The notes under the pieces were generated by a model. The model made no database searches. It was not told where the DNA came from and worked only from the letters and a program-made list of their open reading frames with translations. A DNA stretch of 25,631 nucleotides from an uncultured Clostridia bacterium (lineage in GTDB: Bacteria; Bacillota; Clostridia; Christensenellales; Aristaeellaceae): the NCBI GenBank assembly GCA_947600345.1, contig CANQGC010000006.1:1-25631 (forward strand), given 5' to 3'. The position numbers and the translations under genes were made by a program. This document shows positions 8,316 through 15,067 of this stretch, piece after piece; the first letter of the stretch is position 1; the number at the start of each line of letters is the position of its first letter.

Positions 8316-9373
8316 TGGCGGACAGGGTTGAACTGCTCGGGCTGAATTCCGCCGAGCTGGAAGGCTTCGTCACCCAGACCCTGGGCGAGAGCAGGTTCCG
8401 GGCGAAGCAGCTCTCCCAGTGGCTGAGCCGGGGCGCGGAGTTCGCAGAGATGACGAACCTCTCCGCCGCGCTGCGGGGGAAGCTTGCGGAAGTGGCGGTC
8501 GCAAACCCGGTGCGCATCCGGGAGAGCTTCCGCTCGAAGCTCGACGGCACGGAGAAGTTCCTCTATGAGCTTCGCGACGGAAACCTGATCGAGGGCGTGA
8601 TCATGCGCTACCACTACGGCGACACGCTCTGCGTGTCCACCCAGGTGGGCTGCCGCATGGGCTGCGCTTTCTGCGCATCGACCCTGGAGGGCCGCGTGCG
8701 CAACCTCTCCGCCGGGGAGATCCTCGGCCAGGTGGTCGCCGCGAACCGGCACATCCGGGGGGAGGATGAAGGTCGCCGCGTGCACAACATCGTGCTGATG
8801 GGCAGCGGCGAGCCCTTCGATAACTACGACAACGTCGTCCGCTTCCTGCGGCTGGTGAACGCGCCCGAGGGGCTGAACATATCGCTGCGCAACATATCGC
8901 TGTCCACCTGCGGGCTGACGGAGCGCATCCGCCAGTTCGCCGGGGAGGGCCTGCCGGTGACGCTGTCGCTTTCGCTGCACGCGCCCAACGATGAGATCCG
9001 GCGCAAGCTCATGCCCGTGGCCCAGGCCCATCCCTACGGCGAGGTCATGGACGCGGTGCGCCACTACGTGGAGGTCACGGGCCGGCGCGCGGTGTTCGAG
9101 TACGCGCTGGTCAAGGGCGTGAACTGCGAGCTCCGCCACGCCGACGAGCTGGCCTCCCGGCTGCGGGGCTTCCAGTCTCACGTGAACCTGATCCCGCTCA
9201 ACGACGTGAAGGAGCGCAACCTCTGCGCGCCGTCGAGGCGGGAGGTGCAGGCGTTTTTGCAGCGGCTGGAGCAGCGGGGCGTATCGGCCACGGTGCGCCG
9301 GGAGATGGGCGCGGACATCGACGGCGCCTGCGGCCAGCTTCGGCGCAGGTACCTGGCGGAGAAGCGGCCCTAG
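8315..9373 (+). CDS. rlmN: 23S rRNA A2503 / tRNA A37 C2-methyltransferase, radical SAM
   Basis: RlmN uses radical SAM chemistry to methylate C2 of A2503 in 23S rRNA and A37 in some tRNAs, which affects peptidyl-transferase fidelity. The 352-residue protein has the iron-sulfur cluster motif C113-x3-C117-x2-C120 (VGCRMGCAFCAS), the glycine-rich GSGEPFDNYDN region, SLHAPND, and the C-terminal methyl-carrying cysteine C339 (GACGQL). The Cfr resistance enzyme is a paralogue; the close neighbourhood with rsmB and the stp-prkC pair supports RlmN. The start is the ATG in TGATG, coupled to rsmB. Confidence 0.94.
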   Translation: MADRVELLGLNSAELEGFVTQTLGESRFRAKQLSQWLSRGAEFAEMTNLSAALRGKLAEVAVANPVRIRESFRSKLDGTEKFLYELRDGNLIEGVIMRYHYGDTLCVSTQVGCRMGCAFCASTLEGRVRNLSAGEILGQVVAANRHIRGEDEGRRVHNIVLMGSGEPFDNYDNVVRFLRLVNAPEGLNISLRNISLSTCGLTERIRQFAGEGLPVTLSLSLHAPNDEIRRKLMPVAQAHPYGEVMDAVRHYVEVTGRRAVFEYALVKGVNCELRHADELASRLRGFQSHVNLIPLNDVKERNLCAPSRREVQAFLQRLEQRGVSATVRREMGADIDGACGQLRRRYLAEKRP

Positions 9374-9502
9374 CGCCCGCCGGAGGGCGGACGCCCCAGC
9401 GTCTCATAATTATACGCATATACCTTATATAAATGAAAACCGGAAGCCCGGCCTGGCGTTTGAAGAGAAGCCATGCGGGCGAAGTACGCGGAGGTGCGAG
9501 CG

Positions 9503-10228
9503 ATGAAAGTATACGCGCGGTCGGATATCGGCAAGGTGCGCTCCCTGAACGAGGATGCCTACTACGCGCCGGGGGAGGGCGAGCGCTTCTGCGCCATTGC
9601 CGACGGCATGGGCGGCCACAACGCGGGCGAGGTCGCCAGCTCCCTGGCGGCGAAGTCCTTCGCGGAGGCGATGCGCGGCGAGGCGCGCTGGAACGGCCCC
9701 GCGCTGCGCAGGGCCGTGGAGCGCGCCAACGCCGCGGTGTTCGCCGAATCCAAGCGGGTGAACGCCTACAACGGCATGGGCACCACCTTCACCGCGCTAT
9801 CGGTGTACGACGGAGACGCGCACATCGCCCATGTGGGCGACAGCCGCGCCTATCTGATTCGCAACGGGGCGATCATGCGGCTGACCATCGACCACACGCT
9901 GGTGGAGGAGATGGTGCTCAAGGGGCTCATCACGCCCCGGGAGGCCAAGTACCACCCCAAGCGCAACATCATCACCCGGGCGCTGGGCACCTCCGAGCGC
10001 GTGGACGTGGATCTGGTGCAGATCGAGCTGATTCCCGGCGACGTGTTCTTCCTGTGCACGGACGGGCTCTCCAACCACGTGGGGGAGCGGGAGATCCTGG
10101 CGATCTCCCAGCGGGAGGCGAGCTGGGAGGAGCGGGCGTCCGCCACCGTGGACGCGGCGCTCGCCGACGGCGGCACGGACAACATCACCGCGATGTTCAT
10201 CACCTTTGACGGGGAGGCGCGGCAATGA
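9503..10228 (+). CDS. prpC: PP2C-type Ser/Thr protein phosphatase (Stp/PrpC)
   Basis: This metal-dependent phosphatase reverses phosphorylation by the adjacent PASTA kinase. Its 241 residues fit the bacterial PP2C class. Motifs include SLNEDAYY, ADGMGGHNAGE with metal-binding aspartate, GTTFTAL, HVGDSRAYLIRNG, TIDHTLVEEM, RALGT, CTDGLSNHV and the C-terminal DNITAMFI. The ATG at 9503 follows GGAGGT with a 7-nt spacer. An in-frame ATG at 9473 has no such site and would add ten residues unlike the family. A 129-nt spacer separates it from rlmN, with short GC-rich hairpins (CGCCC...GGGCG) near 9375 and an AT-rich stretch near 9408-9433 that may contain a promoter. It overlaps prkC by 4 nt. Confidence 0.92.
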   Translation: MKVYARSDIGKVRSLNEDAYYAPGEGERFCAIADGMGGHNAGEVASSLAAKSFAEAMRGEARWNGPALRRAVERANAAVFAESKRVNAYNGMGTTFTALSVYDGDAHIAHVGDSRAYLIRNGAIMRLTIDHTLVEEMVLKGLITPREAKYHPKRNIITRALGTSERVDVDLVQIELIPGDVFFLCTDGLSNHVGEREILAISQREASWEERASATVDAALADGGTDNITAMFITFDGEARQ

Positions 10229-12120
10229 TCGGACGGGTCCTATCGGGCCGGTACCGGATCGAAGCTGTCGTCGGTACGGGTGGCATGGCCGTCGTGTACC
10301 GGGCCCTGGACATGGAAACAAACCACACGGTCGCCATCAAGGTGCTGCGGCCGGAGTACGAATCCGACATGGAGTTCGTGCGCCGCTTCAGCCGGGAGGC
10401 CGAGGCCGCGGCCAAGATGTCCCACGAGAACATCGTCAACCTCCTGGACGTCGGCGTCGACGACGGGGGCGGGGCCGCGAATCCGGAGGGCGGAGTTTCG
10501 GACGCGCCGGACGCGCAGGGGGATGCCAAGCTTCTGCGCTACATCGTCATGGAGTACGTGGACGGGCGCACCCTCAAGCAGATGATCCGCGAGGAGGGGC
10601 GCATCCACCCGGACGTGGCGCTGCGGATGACGCTGCGCATCCTCGCCGCGGTGGACCACGCCCACCGCAACGGCATCGTGCACCGGGACATCAAGCCCCA
10701 GAACATACTGGTGAACTCCGAGGGCCAGGTGAAGGTGGCCGACTTCGGCATCGCCCGGCTGAAGACCTCCCAGAGCACCAGGATCGACGGCGACGGCTCC
10801 GCCATGGGCAGCGTGCACTACCTGTCCCCGGAGCAGGCCCAGGGCGAGGTGGCCGACGAGCAGAGCGACCTCTACTCCGTGGGCGTCGTGCTCTACGAGA
10901 TGCTCACCGGCCACGTGCCCTTCGACGGCGAGACCTCGGTCTCGGTGGCGCTCAAGCACGTGAGCGAGCAGCCCCGCTCCGTGCGCAGCCACAACTCCCA
11001 GGTATCCAAGGCTCTGGACGAGGTGGTGATGCGCGCGCTGTGCAAGGACAAGGCGGGCCGCTATCAGAACGCTGCCGAGATGGCCGCGGACCTGCGCAAG
11101 ACCATCACCCAGCCCAAGGGCGGCTTCGTACACTATCCCAAGGGCGTGGAGGGCGAGCGCCGGCACGCGTACCGCCCCAAGCGCCCCGATTTGGACGACA
11201 AGGGGCAGCTGCTGCGCATGGCGCTCCTCGTCGCGGGCGTGATCGCCGTCTGCGCGGTCGTGGCCGTGACCTTCTACCTGTCGGCGCTGCGCAACACCAT
11301 CGTGATGCCGAATCTGATCGGCACGACCCAGTTCGAGGCCGTGGAGAGCATGGAGGGCATGGGCATCGCCACCAACGTGGTCAACGCCTACAGCGAGGAC
11401 TACGAGGACGGCATCGTCATGCTGCAATCGCCCGAGCCGGGCGAGCGCATGCGCCGGGACGTGCAGATTACCCTCACGGTGAGCCTGGGCAGCCAGTGGT
11501 ATCTGCTGGACGACATGACCGGCTGGAGCGCCGAGGATGCCCGCACCGCGCTGGCGGACGCCGGCGTGCTGGACTTCGAGCTGGAGTACGTGCAGAGCGA
11601 CGCGCCCATCGGCACGGTGGTGTCCGTCGATCACGATCCCGGCTGGACATCCAAGGACGCGCCCATCCGCGTGAGGGTCAGCGCCCAGACCGTGTCCGTG
11701 CCGAGCCTGGCCGGGATGGATCTGGAGAGCGCCGCGGCGGTGCTCGACGGCGCCGGGCTCGCGCTGGGCGAGGTGGGCGAGGCCGAATCCCCCGACGCCA
11801 AGTCTGGCATGGTGATCGGCCAGAGCATCGCGCCCTACACCCAGGTGCTCGCGGGCTCCGTGGTGAACCTGACGCTCTGCCGGAACCAGGAGGTTCGCTA
11901 CGCGCCGGGCTCGCCGCTGACGCTGATGGTTCCGCTCGACGGCCTGCAGACGCAGGTGGAGCTGGTCACGCCCAGCGGCGCGGTGGTGACCGCCTTCAGC
12001 GAGTCGCTCGACGCCGGCACTCACACGGCGAGCCTTTCCAGCGCCGAGCGCGGCGTGCACACGGTCAACATCTACATGGGCGGCGTGCTCTTCGAGAGCC
12101 TGCGCCTGGACTTCGAATAG
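10225..12120 (+). CDS. prkC: PASTA-domain Ser/Thr protein kinase (PrkC/StkP type)
   Basis: This membrane kinase senses muropeptides or lipid II through extracellular PASTA repeats and phosphorylates cell-division, wall-synthesis and translation targets. The 631-residue protein has a Hanks kinase domain at about 1-280 with GTGGMAVVY, catalytic lysine K39, HRDIKPQN (D155) and DFG (173-175). A single membrane segment lies at about 333-355. Three PASTA-like repeats follow at about 357-422, 423-488 and 489-555, then a beta-rich C-terminal module of about 70 residues. Between the alphaC region and the hinge there is an unusual Gly/Asp/Ala-rich insertion of about 25 residues (about 78-105). The ATGA overlap with the phosphatase gene implies coupling. 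Confidence 0.93.
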   Translation: MIGRVLSGRYRIEAVVGTGGMAVVYRALDMETNHTVAIKVLRPEYESDMEFVRRFSREAEAAAKMSHENIVNLLDVGVDDGGGAANPEGGVSDAPDAQGDAKLLRYIVMEYVDGRTLKQMIREEGRIHPDVALRMTLRILAAVDHAHRNGIVHRDIKPQNILVNSEGQVKVADFGIARLKTSQSTRIDGDGSAMGSVHYLSPEQAQGEVADEQSDLYSVGVVLYEMLTGHVPFDGETSVSVALKHVSEQPRSVRSHNSQVSKALDEVVMRALCKDKAGRYQNAAEMAADLRKTITQPKGGFVHYPKGVEGERRHAYRPKRPDLDDKGQLLRMALLVAGVIAVCAVVAVTFYLSALRNTIVMPNLIGTTQFEAVESMEGMGIATNVVNAYSEDYEDGIVMLQSPEPGERMRRDVQITLTVSLGSQWYLLDDMTGWSAEDARTALADAGVLDFELEYVQSDAPIGTVVSVDHDPGWTSKDAPIRVRVSAQTVSVPSLAGMDLESAAAVLDGAGLALGEVGEAESPDAKSGMVIGQSIAPYTQVLAGSVVNLTLCRNQEVRYAPGSPLTLMVPLDGLQTQVELVTPSGAVVTAFSESLDAGTHTASLSSAERGVHTVNIYMGGVLFESLRLDFE

Positions 12121-12141
12121 CAGGGAGAGACGGAGGAAGCT

Positions 12142-13017
12142 TTGCAGGGAACGATATTGCAGGGCATCGGCGGCTTCTACACCGCCATGGACGATGCGGG
12201 CGAGCGCTACACGCTGCGCGCCCAGCGCAAGCTGCGCCGGGTGAGCAAGCCCAAGGTGGGCGACCATGTGGAGTTCACGCCCGGCAGCGGCGAAGAGGAC
12301 GGCTGGATCGAGGCCATACTGCCGCGGAGGAACGAGCTGGACCGGCCGCCGGTGGCGAACATCGACCGCGTGGTGATCGTGGCCTCGGCGGGGGCCCCGG
12401 CGGCGGATCTGCCGCTGGTGGACCGCATGCTGGTCGCGGCCCGGCGGCGGGGCATCGAGCCCGTGCTGGCCGTGAGCAAGTGCGAGCTCGAACCGGATAC
12501 GGCCGCGGAGATCGCGCGCCAGTACCGGGGCGCAGAGGTGTCGGCCATCGCCGTGTCGGCCCACACCGGGGAGAACGTCGAGGCGCTGCGGGCGCTGCTG
12601 CGCGGCAGCGTGCACGCGCTGGCGGGCCAGAGCGGCGCGGGCAAGTCCTCGCTGATCAACGCGCTGTACGGGCTCGACCTGGAGACGGGCGACCTGTCGG
12701 AAAGGATCGAGCGGGGCAAGAACACCACGCGCAGCTCCCAGCTGATTCCGCTGCCTGAGGGCGGCATGGTGCTGGATACGCCGGGCTTCAGTCTGCTGGA
12801 GACGGAGGTGTTCGACCCGGTGGAGTTCAAGGACAGCTACCCCGAGTTCGAGCCCTACGAGGGCCGGTGCTACTTCCAGCCCTGCTACCACGCCAGCGAG
12901 CCCAGGTGCGCGGTGCGGGAGGCCGTGGCCGCCGGGGAGATCGATCCGGCCCGCCACGGGCGCTACGTGGAGCTGCTGAGCGAAATGCGAATCAAATGGA
13001 GGGAGCGCTATGATTAA
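12142..13017 (+). CDS. rsgA: Ribosome small subunit-dependent GTPase RsgA
   Basis: RsgA is a circularly permuted GTPase that helps mature the 30S subunit. The 291-residue protein has an N-terminal OB fold, a G4-like motif at 112-116, the P-loop GQSGAGKSS at 162-170, G3 DTPG at 212-215, and the C-terminal zinc knuckle C243-x4-C248-x-H250-x5-C256. The start is TTG at 12142, preceded by GGAGG at 12132-12136 with a 5-nt spacer; no ATG fits the N terminus. The G4 motif reads SKCEL rather than the usual NKxDL. The 3' end overlaps rpe by 8 nt. Placement after prkC is conserved in Firmicutes. Confidence 0.92.
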   Translation: MQGTILQGIGGFYTAMDDAGERYTLRAQRKLRRVSKPKVGDHVEFTPGSGEEDGWIEAILPRRNELDRPPVANIDRVVIVASAGAPAADLPLVDRMLVAARRRGIEPVLAVSKCELEPDTAAEIARQYRGAEVSAIAVSAHTGENVEALRALLRGSVHALAGQSGAGKSSLINALYGLDLETGDLSERIERGKNTTRSSQLIPLPEGGMVLDTPGFSLLETEVFDPVEFKDSYPEFEPYEGRCYFQPCYHASEPRCAVREAVAAGEIDPARHGRYVELLSEMRIKWRERYD

Positions 13018-13672
13018 GCTTGCGCCGTCGCTGCTGGCGGCGGACTTTCTGAGGATCGGGGAGGAGATCGAGCGCATGGCGGCGGCCGGCGCGGACTACC
13101 TCCACTACGACGTGATGGACGGCAACTTCGTGCCCAACATCACCTTCGGCCAGGGCATACTGAAGGCGGCGGCCAGGTGCTCGCTGCCGGTGGACGCCCA
13201 CTTGATGATCGCGAACCCCGAGAAGTACGTGGAGGAGTTCGCGGCGGCGGGGGCGCGGATCGTGACCGTCCACGCCGAGGCCACCGTGCATTTGCACCGG
13301 GTACTCCAGCAGATTCACGCCACCGGCGCGCTGGCGGGCGTGGCGCTCAATCCGGCCACCAGCCCGGAGTGCCTGAGGTACGTGCTGGGCGACTTCGACC
13401 TGGCGCTGGTGATGAGCGTCAACCCCGGCTTCGGCGGCCAGAAGATGATCCCCGCCACGATCCGCAAGGTCGGCGAGATCCGCAGGATGCTGGACGAAGC
13501 CGGCTGCGACGCATTGATCGAGGTGGACGGCGGCCTGAACCCCACCACCTGCGTCCCCTTCATCGAGCAGGGCATGACCGTCATGGTCGCCGGCTCCGCC
13601 CTCTACGGCGCCCCCGACGCCAAAGCCTTCATCGACGAGGTCCGCGCCACGGAGAGGCGAATTCGGGGATAG
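13010..13672 (+). CDS. rpe: Ribulose-phosphate 3-epimerase
   Basis: The enzyme interconverts ribulose 5-phosphate and xylulose 5-phosphate in the pentose phosphate pathway. The 220-residue TIM barrel shows APSLLAADF, DVMDGNFVPNITFG, DAHLMI, VHAE, MSVNPGFGGQ and EVDGGLN, which carry the metal-binding His and catalytic Asp residues of the family. GGAGGGAGCGCT precedes the ATG and lies inside the end of rsgA. In relatives thiN often follows; here the next region is toxin-antitoxin material instead, so this is the end of the housekeeping block. Confidence 0.95.
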   Translation: MIKLAPSLLAADFLRIGEEIERMAAAGADYLHYDVMDGNFVPNITFGQGILKAAARCSLPVDAHLMIANPEKYVEEFAAAGARIVTVHAEATVHLHRVLQQIHATGALAGVALNPATSPECLRYVLGDFDLALVMSVNPGFGGQKMIPATIRKVGEIRRMLDEAGCDALIEVDGGLNPTTCVPFIEQGMTVMVAGSALYGAPDAKAFIDEVRATERRIRG

Positions 13673-13704
13673 AAGCGGATTCGCCCCACAAGCGCCGCAT
13701 GGTA

Positions 13705-13752
13705 GGAAAATTTTCCGAATTCATTGATTGTTTCCGGCGGAGGGCGTATAAT
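13705..13752 (+). promoter_or_regulatory. Promoter and candidate operator of the Phd-type antitoxin gene
   Basis: TTGATT at 13724-13729 and TATAAT at 13747-13752 are separated by exactly 17 nt, a near-consensus sigma-A promoter. A 12-bp perfect palindrome, GGAAAATTTTCC (13705-13716), lies just upstream of the -35 box. Phd/YefM proteins repress their own operons by binding palindromes, so this is a plausible but unproven operator. Confidence 0.65.
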
Positions 13753-13778
13753 AGGGGTGGAAGAAGGAGGTGGCGCGC

Positions 13779-14126
13779 ATGTCCATCAGCGCGGAAACCC
13801 TGCGATCCCTCGTATCCATCTCGCAGTTCAGCAAGGGGCAGGCGACGCAGGTATTTGAGCGGCTCAAGAGCGAGCCGCAGCTGGTCGTGCTCAAGAACAA
13901 CGTGCCCGCGGCGATTCTGCTGTCCCCGGAGGAATTCAACCGCCTGGCCGAGATCGAGGAGAACTATCGCCTGCTGACCCTGGCGCAGGATCGCCTGAGC
14001 GACGGAAACCTGGCCAATGCGCGCGGCGAGGCCGAAGTGATGGATGCGCTCGGCATCACCGAGGCGGACATCGCCGCGGCGGAGGACAGCGAAGCGGAGC
14101 GCGGCCGCAAGCGGCACGACCTGTAA
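13779..14126 (+). CDS. Type II antitoxin, Phd/YefM family
   Basis: The 115-residue protein has the Phd/YefM N-terminal DNA-binding fold: an opening strand, SISQFSKGQATQVFERL, then VVLKNNVPAAILLSPEEFNRLAEIEE. The Ala/Glu-rich C-terminal half would normally wrap a RelE- or Doc-type toxin. The ATG at 13779 is preceded by AAGGAGGTG with about 8 nt spacing; a GTG at 13770 overlaps that site and is less likely. No RelE, ParE or Doc gene follows; the next gene is a BrnT toxin with its own antitoxin. A ribosome-binding-like AAAGGAGAAAG at about 14131 has no start codon at the right distance, which could mark a lost partner. Confidence 0.75.
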   Translation: MSISAETLRSLVSISQFSKGQATQVFERLKSEPQLVVLKNNVPAAILLSPEEFNRLAEIEENYRLLTLAQDRLSDGNLANARGEAEVMDALGITEADIAAAEDSEAERGRKRHDL

Positions 14127-14188
14127 GCGCGAAAGGAGAAAGACAGGCGCGTTTACATCCGCAGGCATTTCCTTCATTGGATACACAG

Positions 14189-14220
14189 CGAACGGCCATC
14201 CGGCGGCGGATGGCCGTTCG
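14189..14220 (+). terminator. 14-bp stem hairpin between the antitoxin gene and brnT
   Basis: Arms CGAACGGCCATCCG and CGGATGGCCGTTCG pair perfectly around the loop GCGG. It lies after the Phd-type gene and just before the brnT promoter, where a terminator would insulate the two units. It is followed by CATCTTG rather than a run of T, so intrinsic termination would be weak. Confidence 0.5.
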
Positions 14221-14224
14221 CATC

Positions 14225-14258
14225 TTGACAAAGCATTATATTATAATTATAATATAAT
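14225..14258 (+). promoter_or_regulatory. brnTA promoter with overlapping 24-bp palindromic operator
   Basis: TTGACA at 14225-14230 is followed after 17 nt by TATAAT at 14248-14253, a consensus sigma-A promoter. A 24-bp perfect palindrome of only A and T (14235-14258) covers the spacer end and the -10 box. BrnA-BrnT complexes repress their own promoter, so this is a good operator candidate. The expected transcript start is at about 14259-14261, which coincides with the brnT ATG at 14260. Confidence 0.75.
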
Positions 14259-14259
14259 T

Positions 14260-14553
14260 ATGGATGGAATCTACTTTGAATGGGACGAGAACAAAAACGC
14301 GAAGAATAAGGCAAAGCACCGGGTTTCATTTGAAGAGGCGGAGACGGTGTTTTACGATGAGAACGCAGTTTTGATTCCCGATCCCGACCATTCGGAGGTT
14401 GAGGAGCGCTTCATACTGCTCGGCTTCAGCGCGATGGCGCGGCTGTTGCTGGTCTGCCACTGCTATCGTGGGGCGGACAATGTCATCCGCATCATTTCGG
14501 CGCGGAGAGCGACAGCGCAGGAAGCGCGGCAGTACAATGAACTGGAGGTGTGA
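14260..14553 (+). CDS. brnT: BrnT family toxin (RelE-like ribonuclease)
   Basis: BrnT is an RNase-type toxin that inhibits growth by cleaving RNA and is neutralised by BrnA. The 97-residue product matches the family along its length: FEWDENKNAKNKAKHRVSF, the VFYDENAV block, PDPDHSEVEERF, and the C-terminal IRIISARRAT with conserved arginines. The ATG at 14260 has no Shine-Dalgarno sequence; upstream is only the AT palindrome and -10 box, so the mRNA may be leaderless. The frame extends upstream to 14044, but that part overlaps the Phd-type gene and is not family sequence. brnA follows after 4 nt. Confidence 0.88.
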   Translation: MDGIYFEWDENKNAKNKAKHRVSFEEAETVFYDENAVLIPDPDHSEVEERFILLGFSAMARLLLVCHCYRGADNVIRIISARRATAQEARQYNELEV

Positions 14554-14557
14554 TTCG

Positions 14558-14761
14558 ATGCGCGAAGAATACGATTTTTCCGAGGGGATTCGGAATCCGT
14601 ACGCTTCTCAGCTCAAGAAGCAGGTGACCATCAATCTGGACGCCGAGGCGGTGGACTACTTCAAGGCGCAGGCGGAGCTGACCGGCATCCCCTACCAGCG
14701 GCTCATCAACTTCTATCTGATGGACTGCGTGCGGCAGAAGAAGCAGCTGTCCTGGGTTTGA
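14558..14761 (+). CDS. brnA: BrnA family antitoxin
   Basis: BrnA binds BrnT through its C-terminal region and binds operator DNA through a ribbon-helix-helix-like domain. The 67-residue product includes KKQVTINLDAEAVDYFKAQA (beta strand and first helix) and GIPYQRLINFYLMDCV. This is short for BrnA, but the RHH core is complete. GGAGGTG at 14544-14550, inside the end of brnT, precedes the ATG by about 7 nt. Its strong site contrasts with the missing site of brnT, which would favour antitoxin excess. Toxin-first order is normal for brnTA. Confidence 0.85.
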   Translation: MREEYDFSEGIRNPYASQLKKQVTINLDAEAVDYFKAQAELTGIPYQRLINFYLMDCVRQKKQLSWV

Positions 14762-14828
14762 GCGCCTTGCGCCGGGACGGCCGCGAATTGCTGGGGGTTT
14801 GCGCTGAAAATTAACCGCATTGTGCTAT

Positions 14829-14854
14829 TTGCGAAGGAATATTCTGCCTATAAT
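14829..14854 (+). promoter_or_regulatory. Probable uraA promoter
   Basis: A perfect TATAAT lies at 14849-14854. The best -35 match nearby is TTGCGA at 14829-14834 with a short 14-nt spacer, so the -35 assignment is weak. A start near 14861 would place the PyrR loop about 20 nt into the transcript. Confidence 0.5.
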
Positions 14855-14869
14855 GTTCGAAGTAGGGTT

Positions 14870-14900
14870 CCTTTCACTCGATCCCGCGAGATCGGCAAGG
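14870..14900 (+). promoter_or_regulatory. PyrR-binding anti-antiterminator loop of the uraA leader
   Basis: The upper stem CGATC (14879-14883) pairs with GATCG (14890-14894) around the hexaloop CCGCGA, which fits the PyrR loop consensus CNGNGA. The lower stem CCTT pairs with AAGG at 14897-14900. The segment GGCAAGGCAC (14894-14903) can instead pair with GTGCCCTCGCC (from 14928), the 5' arm of the terminator. That gives mutually exclusive anti-antiterminator and antiterminator structures, as in Bacillus pyr attenuators. PyrR with UMP or UTP would therefore favour termination. pyrR itself is not in the window. Confidence 0.72.
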
Positions 14901-14927
14901 CACTTTGCATACGAACGTGCACGTTAC

Positions 14928-14964
14928 GTGCCCTCGCCGCTTGCGGTGGGGGCGCTTTTTCTTT
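14928..14964 (+). terminator. Attenuator terminator upstream of uraA
   Basis: GCCCTCGCCGC (14930-14940) pairs with GCGGTGGGGGC (14943-14953), with two G-U pairs, and is followed by GCTTTTTCTTT. It lies between the promoter and the uraA start, so it acts on uraA itself. The rest of the 306-nt gap between brnA and uraA (14762-14828 and 14965-15067) shows only GC-rich leader and the GGGAGGAAG ribosome site. Confidence 0.75.
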
Positions 14965-15067
14965 GCGGGAGCGCGGGACCCGGCTCTGGAGTTGCCCGGG
15001 CTTGACGGGGGGCCCGGTTTGAAGGCAATCGGTCGACGGACGGAGAATTGACGGGAGGAAGATTCGT

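Noticed and set aside
8315..9373. Cfr antibiotic-resistance methyltransferase
   Set aside because: The motifs are shared, but the gene sits in the conserved rsmB-rlmN-prpC-prkC order and has RlmN-like length and ends.
10240..13077. 945-codon minus-strand frame opposite prkC and rsgA
   Set aside because: Same antisense artefact; it spans three certain + strand genes and has a biased, motif-free translation.
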